Source of the DNA: Stenopsyche tienmushanensis
Taxonomy: Eukaryota > Arthropoda > Insecta > Trichoptera > Stenopsychidae
Assembly: GCA_008973525.1 (NCBI GenBank)
Contig: WACJ01000503.1
Coordinates: 2,790,001 to 2,854,000 of the forward strand
DNA: 64,000 bases
Direction of reading: 5' to 3'
Shown here: piece after piece, positions 38,243 to 48,970 of the stretch
How the letters are laid out: the number at the start of each line of letters is the position of its first letter
Position numbering within the stretch: the stretch's first letter is position 1
The notes under the pieces: model-generated
What the model was told of the DNA's origin: nothing
The model's database searches: none
The model's input: the letters and a program-made list of their open reading frames with translations, nothing else
Made by a program: the position numbers and the translations under genes

Positions 38243-38724
38243 ATAATGTAAACACTCTACCAAAATGCTTATGTAATTACTTCAATTATAATTTGAAAAC
38301 CTCATTTATAATATATGTTGTTGTATTAAATTATAACTATTAGATTTAATATGCTTACTTTTTTTTTGATATTGTGACAAAAATATAAATTTTACCAGAT
38401 AAGTCAATATTGCAAAATACATAAACGTGCCTGCATAAAACTGCAATGCAAACATAAAAATGAAATTGTGCTGATATTATGATAGATGTAAAAGCCTTTT
38501 AGAATATTTAGTGATGCTCTGTGCAATTTTAAAAATCACGTTCTTGCTCGAGAAAAATCAATTAAGGTCACCAATAATTTGAATGTAGTTCTTGTAGGTA
38601 GTTTCGCGATTAAGCAGCCAGACTAATAACTCGATCATCTTGGTCGCATCTCCAAATCATCAATTGACATCTATTGTTTTCAATGGATTTAATTCCAAAG
38701 TACACCAATATTCAGCAACCTCTT

Positions 38725-38895
38725 TCATATTGTCATCATCATAATAGTGCAGCCACAAACAGTCCACTGCAGAACTATGAGCCTCTTCAATATCCATTCA
38801 CAGGAAGGGGCTACATACATCTCGTCTGTATCATACATTCACCTCCTCATTCGCTCGATATTGAAGGTAGCATAACCTCTGAGTTTCATTACATC
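38725..38895 (-). mobile_element. RTE-type LINE 3' end, copy 1
   Basis: Starts with TCATCATCATAATAGTGCAG and includes CAGTCCACTGCAGAACTATG, AGCCTCTTCAATATCCATTC, and ATTCACCTCCTCATTCGCTC. The simple (TCA)n lead followed by CAGTCCACTGC.GGACTA.GGCCTC is the reversed 3' tail I know from insect RTE elements. A second copy with most words preserved lies at 50964-51125. Confidence 0.65.
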
Positions 38896-38999
38896 GTGAT
38901 TTGACCATATTTTAGTCTCATAACAAAAAGTAAAATAAAAGCATCAAACAATCTTATAAAACTTAATATTCACAACATTTAATCATTTACAACTTGGTG

Positions 39000-39400
39000 T
39001 TTTATTCCATTCGGATCGGAGAACATGTAAATGTAAATCCACATTTCAGTCAGTTCCACCGCAGGTGGGATAAGCTTGATAATGAACCAAGCTCAATAAA
39101 CAAACCTTAACGCTGTTGATAGCATACAATATTCGTTCATTTCTTCAGAATATTTCTTAACGTTCTACTTTTTATTCAGCTATTTTTGCCTATTAATATG
39201 TTACGTAAATAAAATGACAAGATTACCGTGCAAGCCTGCCAATTTACTTCTAGAGTAGATTTTGCAAAGGAGTGGTAATATTGGACTAATAACGCCACTC
39301 CAGAACAGTCAAGGAGGAATAACAAAATTGGTCAACGATAAGAATGATGCGAGTATCTTAATTATCAAAACAAATGCCTGCTCTCAAGACAACACAATTA
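39000..39400 (+). mobile_element. piggyBac-type non-autonomous element, copy 2 (truncated)
   Basis: Shares with copies 1 and 3 the blocks GTAGATTTTGCAAAGGAGTG, TAACGCCACTCCAGAACAGTC and ATCAAAACAAATGCCTGCTC. Its short frame starts at 39373 but leaves the family sequence after about eight codons, at a new junction near 39398, so the right end is missing. The left part (39030-39140) matches 7885-8030 inverted. Confidence 0.7.
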
Positions 39401-39627
39401 GTTAGAGGAAAGGAAAAAATAAATACAATGGATATTTTAAAAATTATATTTTTCAATGCGATATCAAAATTTGTTACAATACATTTCATTAAATACTCAA
39501 TATTGCAAGCAATCTCAATAAGATGTTTAAAATTGATAACCCACATTATAATACCTTGCATAAATTACAGAAACTTACCATCCGAGATTGTATTACATTA
39601 TATATATTAAAAATGAATAACCATCTA

Positions 39628-42600
39628 CTAAAATTTACTCTTTAAATCTAGTTGCAACCTACGTTTATAAAATGGATTAACAGGGGAAGGCATTGCGTTC
39701 GGCTTGAGTGAAGTTTTCACAGGTTTTTTTCCACCGTCAAATGGAATGCTAGGCGATAATTTCACACTTTTTACATAATCAATGATAGAATGTGAAGTAT
39801 TTTTTGAAAGAGCAATATTAACCTTTTTTAAAGGAGATTTTCCCAGAGATAAATTATGTTTCAAAGCGTGCAGTTTTGATAACTTCCCTTTAATAATATT
39901 AGAATCTGATACGTTAAGTCGTTTGTCAATTTTACTCTTTTTTTTCTCGGCGGGAATAATAATTTCTGTTTCCCCTTTTACACTAATATTATTGTTTTTC
40001 ACTTGTAAAACCTTTACGGGGGTCTTTTCTTTCACATCACTCTTATTTACTTGCACCTTGTCTAATGTTTTTTTTTTGGTAGGTGTATTCAGAGACAATG
40101 ACTTCTTTTTCTTTTCACTCTTGGCTAATTCTGAAATCACTTTATTATTTTTTGGGGGTTCATCTTGTACTGTAAATTCAGGAATACTGTCTTTTATACA
40201 CTTAACACGTTTTTTTGTTATTTTTTTCAATGAATTAGGCTTTGAAATATCCTAAAACAAAATATGTAGATTGTAAGAAATATTATACTAGAAATAAACA
40301 AAGATATTTGAAAAAATTCACATAATAAAGTAGTAATTAGTTTTTATTTAAAATGCAAGATTAACTTACTTTCTTTTTTTTAATCGGAGATGATCCTTGG
40401 ACAGCAGAATTGTCGTTTAAAAAATTTAAATGTTTTTTTCTTTGTTTTGTTAATAATCTTCTTTTTTGTCTTTTACTTAGTCCTAAAAGAAAACCATTAC
40501 AATTTCGGGATCAGTCACTTCAATAACAGAATTTTAATTTTATAATTCTCTATGAACATAGATTATTATTGTAGTGGGCAAGGGCATCATAATATGAAAA
40601 TTGTCTAAATATTTGATATTTATAATTTTTTTTGTATTAAGTGTACTTCAAACTAAATTTCATCAGTCCAAACTAGTTTATTTTAATATTAACCCTTTCG
40701 AACCGGAGAGCAGACATGCTACGCAATGTAAATCCACTTTTCTATAAGCTCAGCCGCAGCGTATAACAAGCTTGGTATCTCATGAATATTTCTTTATGTT
40801 CAACTAGCATGGCAATGCTTTCTGTTGTTCAGCTATTTTTGCATATTAATGTGTTGCGAAAATAAAAGGCCAGGGTTACCATGCAAACCTGCCAGTTTAC
40901 TTCTGAAGGAGTAGATTTTGCAAAGGAGTGGTGATACTCAGCTAATGACGCCACTCCAAAACAGTCAAGGAGGAATAACAAGATTGGTCAACTGATAAGA
41001 ATGATGCGAGTATCTTAATTATCAAAACAAATGCCTGCTCTCAAGACAACACAAACGAAAATCGTCTTATCTTTGTTGAAAGAGCTTAATAGTTTATCCG
41101 ATGACAGCGATTTCAGTTAATTATACCTAAATTTTATGACAGTTAAAAGATTCTTTAGAATGCGATTTTTTGTTGAATAGTAAGTATGAACATTTACGAG
41201 TTTCTATAAAAATATATTGAGAATGTGTAGATGTGTAGGGGTACGGCACAACTTTGCCATCGATGCACGAGTGTATGATGAGTATATGCAAGGCATTCAT
41301 CTTCCACGATTTCCGGTCCGATAGGGTCAATCATTTCTAATCAAATGAAAAACTACAAGGCTTCAATAAACTGATAAATCATCAAGATAGTAAAATGCTG
41401 AATATGACTATCTAATTATATGCATAGTCAAACCTCTCAATTCCTTTTCTTCATTTTCATTTACAATACTTTCTTCAAATTTCATTAATTCGATAGCTGC
41501 TTTAGCAGCTTTTGGTATTTTAAATATGGCATCCTTCGGTAAAACAACTTCTTTTAATTTAAATGGGTAATCTCCAGAAGCAAAAGTGTCAAAACTGAAA
41601 TGAGATATAAAAAGATACAATACATTATTTCAGGGCTATTCTTTAAAAACAAAAATGATGAATTTATCAGATTGCTAACAATAAAATATAAACCACAGTA
41701 CCATTCACAATAATGCATAGCAAATGGATATGACATCAGGATACAGCATTGTCAGTTAACTGCATAATGTTTATTAGGTTATATATTGCATCAGAGAGTA
41801 AAACGACAGGCTCGTTTTTGAATGTCAACAAGACTGTCAGACGAATCCGTCTAATATTGAGCTAATTATTTTGTCAGGTGCCTTTTTAACATCTAGCAGG
41901 CCGCAGTCTATTTAGTCTGAATAGCTACTTAACAGTATTTCCATTTCGTTGTATAAGCATCGTGAATGAATGAGGTGATCTTACTTTCTGATTATATCTT
42001 TCATTCTGGTCCTATTGGTGCTCGTGGTCTCTGGACTCGTGACAAGTTCGCGAAGCATATTTGCTATACCACTTCCATCGACTGGCAATTGAGGTAAAAT
42101 AGTATCAACGTGTCCAGCTCTTGGATCTAGTGCCGTTCTAAAATAATACAATAAAATGTTTTGAGTTTCACTTTTAGAAAATGTTTCATTTGATATCAAC
42201 ATAATATATAAGTGAGTCTATAAATAATAAAATTCACATTAATAGAATTGCATATTTTGCAAATTGTAAAACGTTTGAAAATATAGAAAAATGTTTTAGG
42301 TAAATCGACTTTTTACTAAAATTTATCTAAATATCAAATCAAATGTTCTCTCACTTTCTGATAGGTTCGTCGATTTCATCGTCACTATTTTCTTCGACGT
42401 CTTCTTCGGACATGTCGTCCTCCACTTTGACCATCGCATCGACGCCGCCCTTCGGGTAGCCCGCCTAAAAATAAATATGTACGCATAAACAACCTGTTTG
42501 AAATTCAATATTTAAATTAAATATACAGAAATATTACATTTCGCCAAGCGAGAGTTTTTTCTTGATATTCTATGCCACGATCTGTTTGATGAATTAAATG

Positions 42601-43694
42601 TGTGAAGATATTCTTCATTATGGCCGAAGTCAGCCTAGATTCTCTTCCGTGACATAGATAAACTGCAAAGGGTTTAACCAATTTGCAGACGGCTTCGTCG
42701 GAAATTTTACCTTCGCTCACCTGTATTATAAAATTAATCGAATTGAATGTTAAGGGCTCTTTAGGGTTTATATTGCGATATATCACATTTGACTGACTTT
42801 TGCTATTTCTTCCATCCAAAAATCTACAATATGCAATTGGAGTCCGAGAGCCATTCGCGCTTCTCCAGGAGCAGAAGAAGAAAACAACCCTCCTTCTCCT
42901 GACAGCGTTGATTCCAGCAGAGATGTGACTTCTTCACTCCAATTTTGTCTCGCTGCGCATCGGAGGACTCCTCTTGTGACTCGTCTAGTCAACTGAAGTG
43001 AGAATAATTAAAATTAAAATGCTCCTATTGCAAAGTAACCAATTTAAAGATACTGACCATTAAAAATTTATCCAATCTGTGTTGATCTATGCCAAACCAG
43101 TCCTTGGCTAAAGTTTTAAGAAAACATTTATAGAACATTACAGAAGTGGAAACATTTTCATCACCAAAACATTCAAATAGTTTTGCAATGTCTTCGCAGA
43201 GTTCTTCCTACGGAAGAGGGGCATAGTCAATTAAAATGGAATAGATTACAAAAAAAATCCATTTGTTCAATGCTTACCTGAACTAAGGGCTTATCGGACA
43301 TCCACACACAGTAGAACAACCCTTTCCATAAACGCAAAAAATCATATTCTGAGAAATCTAAAAATAAAATTAAACAGTGTTAAATTGAATGCATGTTTAA
43401 AGACATAGAGGTTATGTTCAGAATGGGAGCAAACAAGGCTCCGAATTAGATTGATATTATAAATATAGAGCTAAATGGCAAAACGTGATAGAATAACCTA
43501 CCGAAAGAGCTTGAGGAGCGGCAACGTAACCACTTGTGGAGCTGTCGCAGCACCTTGGCGCGAAGTTTCGGGTCATTGCCGGCAAGGCTGCGAGCCATTG
43601 CCAGCTCTCGTGCTACTATCGCCTCTCGACCGGTCTTCTTTTTGCTTTCTCTTTTAATCCCTCGGGATTCACGCCGTCCTCGAGAGCTCGCCAT
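39628..43694 (-). CDS. Rrp1: RRP1, ribosomal RNA processing protein 1
   Basis: Nucleolar protein of the NNP-1/RRP1 family, needed for 60S pre-rRNA processing. (Not the unrelated Drosophila Recombination repair protein 1.) Exons: 43694-43502, 43357-43278, 43207-43058, 42992-42798, 42720-42538, 42464-42355, 42137-41985, 41594-41434, 40482-40370, 40251-39628; GT-AG throughout, phases agree, 653 residues. The helical RRP1 domain is clear: [56 protein letters not shown]. Human: VWKGLFYCMWMQDKPL and GIDRLRLDKFYMLMR. An acidic stretch near residue 290 and a 200-residue Lys-rich tail follow, as usual for a nucleolar factor. An in-frame ATG also exists 21 bp upstream (43715), so the start could be seven residues longer. 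Confidence 0.93.
40689..41330 (+). mobile_element. piggyBac-type non-autonomous element, copy 3 (most complete)
   Basis: Starts TTAACCCTTTCGAACCGGAG with TTAA at 40689-40692, in an RRP1 intron. It contains the family's 29-codon frame at 41031-41120, intact, and continues through GTAGGGGTACGGCACAACTTTG at about 41235, which corresponds to GGGGTACCTTTACGGCACG in copy 1. The right boundary is uncertain. Confidence 0.72.
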
Positions 43695-44487
43695 CCTCGT
43701 GTTACTAAACGTCATAACGATAGAGCATGCCCGCACCGATCCACAGCTGCAGACTACTGTCTGAATGTACGTCAAATATTTCCTTTTCAGCCAGCCCAAA
43801 TGGTATAAGCGTCTATACAAAAAAAATATCCTAAAATGTTAATCAATTTCTCATATTACTACATGAAAATAATATATATTTTTAAAATTAACTACCTCTT
43901 TATAATTTAGAAAATATTTTAAACAAACTTCTGCAAATATTGATCTCATATATCTAAATAAATCAAATCTTTTGATCAATCATTATTGTTTTTTTAAATT
44001 CGAAGCAAGCAACTTCCTATTTTATTTAAAACAAATTTTAAACACACACATTTTAACAATTTCATTAGCTTTTTTTAAAATATGTATCTTCAGATTTTTT
44101 TCGTTAAATATTTTTATATATTTTACGATCATCATTAAATTTATTATAAAAATTAACAAAAAAGCTTGCATTGTTAATATCATATAGCCGGTATATTTGA
44201 TAAAAATCTAAAGAAACTATTAATCGATAGATGATAATTGCCTGATAAATATTTTACCGGGTAATTTTTATGTCACATTCTAAAGAAATGCGCCTCCGTA
44301 GTTCATTAATTGAAACGCATTACTCTTAAAAATGCATATGTATCAAAAAACGTTTATAACAAATTAATTTAATGTTGAAAATTTGCATTTAAAAATATAT
44401 CAGCGTATAGCAATACTTTCAATGACTATGGCCAAAAGTGTATATTTTGAGGTTATCTGTCAGATACACGCTTGAGTTATTTTAAAA
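43695..44487. promoter_or_regulatory. Divergent promoter region RRP1 / TMA16
   Basis: 793 bp between two start codons facing away from each other. The RRP1 side is moderately GC-rich, the middle (43960-44200) is T-rich. Both genes serve 60S ribosome biogenesis, so coordinated expression from here is plausible, but no shared motif was established. Confidence 0.5.
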
Positions 44488-44973
44488 ATGAATTTTCAAA
44501 AAGAAATATCGAAATGCAAACATCCAAATAGTAGAAAAACTATCGCCCTGACTAAAAAATCAAGGAGAGCCAAAGGGAAAGAAGATGCCAAATTGGGACA
44601 ACATATCAAGCAAAACATAGTGGGCGAAAAGATTATTTGGTTTCAGAAAAATCTACCGGATGCCGAATCGGCTACATTTACGAAAGATCAAATTCGATCG
44701 ATGATTCTCACGTATTTATCGAGGTTTGAAGACGAATTGGAACAGATACATTTAAAAAACTCCATAGGTGGCAAAAGAAATAGACAGCATGCTAGCAGAG
44801 AAGACATCATAAAAATGACAAAACAGAGGGAAAAAGAAGAATACGAAGGATGCGGGATCGAAATTCCAGATCTCATGAACGGTCCTCAGGTAGAACTGCT
44901 GAAAGCGTGGAACGGCGAACTGAGATATCTACAGAAATTTAAATTAAAACGATACGGTGTCAAAAACTTGTAA
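44488..44973 (+). CDS. TMA16: TMA16, 60S ribosome biogenesis factor
   Basis: Single-exon gene, 161 residues. TMA16 (C4orf43) binds nascent nuclear pre-60S particles. Matching blocks: HPNSRKTIALTKKSRRAK (human HPYSRKAAQITREAHKQ), NIVGEKIIWFQKNLPD (human NLVGEKLQWFQNHLDP), YLSRFEDELEQIHLKNSIGG (human [20 protein letters not shown]), HASREDIIKMTKQREKEEYE (human [20 protein letters not shown]) and GCGIEIPDLMNG. It is about 40 residues shorter than the human protein because the acidic tail after the last helix is absent. Poly(A) signal at 44987. Head to head with RRP1. Confidence 0.94.
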   Translation: MNFQKEISKCKHPNSRKTIALTKKSRRAKGKEDAKLGQHIKQNIVGEKIIWFQKNLPDAESATFTKDQIRSMILTYLSRFEDELEQIHLKNSIGGKRNRQHASREDIIKMTKQREKEEYEGCGIEIPDLMNGPQVELLKAWNGELRYLQKFKLKRYGVKNL

Positions 44974-44986
44974 AATATATTTCTTA

Positions 44987-44992
44987 AATAAA
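44987..44992 (+). terminator. TMA16 poly(A) signal
   Basis: AATAAA 14 bp after the stop codon. Confidence 0.7.
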
Positions 44993-45933
44993 ACGAGTGT
45001 TAAAACTGATTTTTTAATATTTTTTTTTCTCAAATAAAACGCACACGAATGAAATTTTATTCAATACATGTTTATTAACATTTATAAAATATAATACACA
45101 TACACACAGATTTCATTCAATCTCACAGCCCAAAATTATAGACTAGCATGTGACAGCATTCCATATTTCAATACTTTCACAAACATCTTAAAATATAGAC
45201 AAAGTTTAAAATGCGATATTCCAACTTGAATTATATACCTGGATAGCAATTTAAATAAGGGATCCACAGTATAACATAATTTTAATAGGAGTTTGTTAAC
45301 GTATTAGTCCCTGTCAGTTCATTTATTTTGTATTCTGAAGGTAATACTTTTATCGTGATCTCAATTATAAAATATAAATGAAATAACAAAATTAAAGTTC
45401 AAAGATATATAATTGTGATTCAAAGCGACACAATAGCTATATTTTAAAATATAATAATGAACAAGACATCATTATAATACGCACATGGTAATAAAAGCTT
45501 TTTTTTAACCTTTTAAATGCCAACGACTCACCGGCGCGTCATATTTGTATGCACTGATGAGTCATTGGCAGTTAAAAGGTTAATTATCTTAAAGTCATCG
45601 TTATCCACAAGACAATATTAAAGTTATTTTAATTATATAAATTCACCTACATTTACATATTTTTCAAATCACTCAATTAGTTAGATAGAAATGTTAAAAC
45701 GAGAAAATTTGAAACTGATATTGATTTTTCATTTATATTGATATTTGAAATTTTTTTTAAATTTAAATACATATGTTGACCTTCATATATGAAAAGATAC
45801 ATAAAACCTAGATTTTTTTAAATTTCCCTTTTATGTTTGGGTTGTTTTATAGTATTCCATTTTTAATGAATGTATAAACTGTCACATTAATAAATCAATT
45901 TTGCATTTCATATACTAAAACAGCGCTTTCCTG
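44993..45933. other. TMA16-BORCS5 intergenic stretch
   Basis: AT-rich, between convergent 3' ends. Only the mini-MITE at 45505-45583 is recognised. Confidence 0.55.
45505..45583. mobile_element. 79-bp TTAA mini-MITE, copy B
   Basis: Begins TTAACCTTTTAAATGCCAAC and, read backwards from the right, TTAACCTTTTAACTGCCAAT. Shares ACGACTCACCGGCGCGTC with copy A at 26454 and is the same length. Confidence 0.82.
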
Positions 45934-45939
45934 TTTATT
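45934..45939 (-). terminator. BORCS5 poly(A) signal
   Basis: AATAAA on the minus strand about 45 bp after the BORCS5 stop. Confidence 0.65.
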
Positions 45940-45982
45940 CATTTACGCTTTGAACAGTACCAGAATAGAGAGTGTTGCTTAA

Positions 45983-48970
45983 TTATTCTGTCGGTATAGA
46001 AAATCTTTCTAATTGTTGATCAGATGGTAAAGAATCATTTATTTCCTCCATGGAAATTAGTAATTGTTCCAATAGCATGTGACAACGAGTCAACTGTTGC
46101 GAAACATGCTTGATGTGAGATAGTTTTTCGGCGAACTGAGCTCCTTGCTTTTGTCTTTCAACAAAAGATCCATGAATTTTTGTTACTTCTGCGTCAATCT
46201 GGAATGAAAAATTATATAACACATCTCACAAATATTTTACGTTACTTATAAATTATTATACAATAAAACATGTATATTTTCCATTATTGATTAATTCAGT
46301 ATTTTTATTCTTATAAAAAGGGAAATCATTTGTAGCCTGGAGTAGATATACTCTGATGAGAAACTGCTATTTAATGCACAAAAATGCATTTCATAAGATT
46401 AATGACTAGAGCTGTAATGAGGGTATGAACCACCATGATATGTATTTGGTACACCATATGAAGTTCTGAACCTATTTATTATATTTCATATTGATATTTC
46501 CATTATTAGAGTCGAGTCGTAGTAAATACATCATGGCGAAGGAAAGGTTAAATGAGACCATATGAGCTGCCAAGACAAACATCGCAGTGGTTGACTAAAT
46601 GAGGTAACTAACCCAGAAATGGTGGAGAAAATCCCCAAAATGGTATTAGATGACCATCGAGCAAGCTAGTAGACATGGTAAGCCTTTTAAAAAATGCTGT
46701 ACATCGCATATTGACTGAAAATTTTGACTGACTCTTTTGATGTTTCAATCGATTTTTCACAGCAATAAGGCTGAATTTTTGCATCAATTTAGGATGAAAT
46801 ATGGGTTAATCATTTCCTATCTGAGACAAAGGAACGTGGGAACTCTCCACTGACACGAGCTATTTATTGATCTCGCTATTCAGGAGCATGCCAACCCGCT
46901 CAACAAATGTACAAAACCTGAACTTAATATTCATGTCCCCAAGGACACGCTCATTCTCAATTTCGAGTGGCCAATTATGCTTTGAGTGCGGGGAAGAAAT
47001 AAGCTAGATTTTGTAGCTTTTAAGATGGCAGCATAAATTAGTAAGATAGATAAATATATAGTTTTTATGTGTGGGGGAAAGTCTAGACTCATTCGCGACT
47101 TCATTTACCGCAAGCCACTTTATGTTAGTCTTTGAGGGGGCTTCCATGTTCGTACAGATGTCCCTGGGTATGCATTTATCCCCGAAAATGTTGCAAAAAG
47201 CCCTAAAAGAGGATGGAATGATCACAAGGTCTGTGTGTCCAACCGGTCTGCTTTTCAAACCGCTGACATGACAAATGAATGCCTCATCTGAACATTCATA
47301 GGATAGAGTTAATCAGAGTTGATTCACGTAAAGTAGAATGGTCAAGTAAAACAAAAACCATGTGCAAATCTCGACTGGTATTTTGCGCCCCAAGCCGGTT
47401 GTGCTCGTGGTGGGCGCCTGCTTTGCCAACCCTTTGTTATGGCCCTGTTAATGGCAGCCACTTGTGTACCCACTCATAATAGACAAAGGTTGGAGCCAGA
47501 ATAAACAGATTCATAGGTCATCCAACTGAAGGCTGCCACTTTAGGTTGGGGGTTCTACATAACAATTGTTTTAATAAATAGATGAAAAACGAACCTCCTT
47601 ACAGCGGAGTGTAATTGCATTTTGTTCACTAGCCACAAGTTGGGCTGATGCCGTCAAATGTGCTTGATAACGGGAGCACAATTTTAACCAAGGACTAGAA
47701 TCAACACCTAAAACAAAAAAAAATTAGATGAAAATTACCCAAAGTTCATACATTATTGTTTCTTATAAATTTACCTTCTAATACTTCAGGGTCTCTAGCT
47801 CCTGGTAAACCGAGTGTCCCCCTCATGATTGGTAAAAACATAGGAATTTGCTAAAATATTAATAATACTTAAATTAAAAACAATTTTTCATAAATATAAA
47901 GTAGTATTGTTATGGTAAAGTAAGTCTTCAATTGCTACTGTTATGGAAAATTGAAGATTTTCATATTCAATATACACCCAATTCTCTGCGCAAATTTGAA
48001 ATAAAACGGTTGAAAAAATATACAGATTTTTTCACTTTGCATCATTTAAAAAAATTAAAAACAGTATCAATATTGTGTTCTGTAATTTATTTGAAAAGCA
48101 AATTAAAATTATACCATTTTCTGATATTTCAAGTCTCTCGTCGCGCTTATTGTCGTGAAATAACTCAATTAAGAACATACACACAAGACTCACGCCAATC
48201 TTAAAAAATGATGTTTTTATACAGATACCATTTCTTTTTTGTGTTTTCTTTTTTGCACATTTTTATGTACAAAAATAGGATTAGATGTATACTCATTAGA
48301 AAACTGCATTAATATAATGATTATATAATTTGTAAAAAAATTAATACAAGCCTGCAGTCTTAATAGATCTTCATCTTTGTCTGAGGTTTGGGGAATTTTT
48401 GCTTCTTTGACAACTACTATGGTATGAGCTGAGGAATTAGCAGAATTTAAAGATGCAATACGTCGTGGAGCTGTTCCTCTTCGCTGCGTAAGGCCACCTC
48501 GCTTATTAGCAGATGAATTTTGTCCTCTACCGGTCAATTTTGGGGAATCTAATATTGTAAATCAAATTTTTCGATAGATTGATCATCATGAACATTTTAA
48601 AAATAATATTTATAAACGTATCTTCATTTGGTGATAGTTTAGACTTACCTCCTATAGGTCTGTTTAGTGTATAAGATATGTATGGCAAATCTGTATCAGA
48701 ACAAACGCTTGCGCCTGGCGATGTGTTGCCACTCGGCATGGCTTCTGAACCAGTTAGAGCATCTTTTCAAGATTCATTTATATTAGTTAAGAAAATAATA
48801 AAAAGCGAAATGAAATTATAAAAATAAATTGAATTGACCAAAAATAAATCAAATGTATTAAAGACATAAAGACCTTTTGCAGTAGGTGGCACAGCTATTG
48901 TATGTCCTCGTGCTAATCGACTTGAACTTTGTGCTCTACCCACAGCTTGAGTCGATTGTTCAGATCCCAT
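45983..48970 (-). CDS. BORCS5: BORCS5 (myrlysin), BLOC-one-related complex subunit
   Basis: BORC subunit that anchors the complex on lysosomes through N-myristoylation and recruits ARL8 for kinesin-driven movement. Exons: 48970-48874, 48744-48649, 48548-48352, 47850-47775, 47707-47595, 46198-45983; 264 residues. The start MGSEQSTQAVGRAQ keeps the myristoylation signal (human MGSEQSSEAE). LLRLQ|QIPMFLPIMRGTL aligns with human IKLQEIPTFQPLLKGLL, and WLKLCSRYQAHLTASAQLVA with LCLRYQDHLHQCAEAVA. The coiled-coil C terminus follows (SFVERQKQGAQFAEKLSHIK). It is longer than human (196) because of a Ser/Gly/Arg-rich insert in exons 2-3. The exon-3 donor is GC rather than GT (CAG|GCTTGT); no GT nearby keeps the frame. 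The fifth intron carries a mariner remnant. Confidence 0.92.
46394..46551 (-). mobile_element. Half of a TTAA MITE (18749 family)
   Basis: Read on the minus strand it starts TTAACCTTTCCTTCGCCATG, then ATGTATTTACTACGACTCGA and TCTAATAATGGAAATATCAA. The same order occurs from 59930 and, more diverged, from 18749. The other terminal repeat is not found. Confidence 0.6.
46595..47020 (+). mobile_element. mariner transposase remnant
   Basis: Plus strand reads PEMVEKIPKMVLDDHRAS at about 46612, then LYIAY.LTENF-like sequence, then after a frameshift DEIWVNHFLSETKERGNSPL at 46794, corresponding to mariner PEMVEKIHxMVLDDRRV and MDETWIHHYTPETKEQS. Frameshifts and stops show it is long dead. 47020-47590, still in the BORCS5 intron, has mixed composition and no recognised family. 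Confidence 0.65.
47851..48351 (-). other. BORCS5 intron 3, GC-AG type
   Basis: 500-bp AT-rich intron with donor GC at 48351-48350 and acceptor TTTTAG at 47851. Nothing else recognised in it. Confidence 0.75.

Larger units (their letters stand above)
38243..39627. other. Region between the NDUFAF3 and RRP1 3' ends
   Basis: Two convergent genes end here. It contains an RTE-type tail (38725-38895) and a TTAA element (about 39000-39400), listed separately. The rest is AT-rich with nothing recognised. Confidence 0.5.

Noticed and set aside
39782..40255. Plus-strand frame of 157 codons rich in Phe and Leu
   Set aside because: Antisense shadow of the Lys-rich last exon of RRP1.
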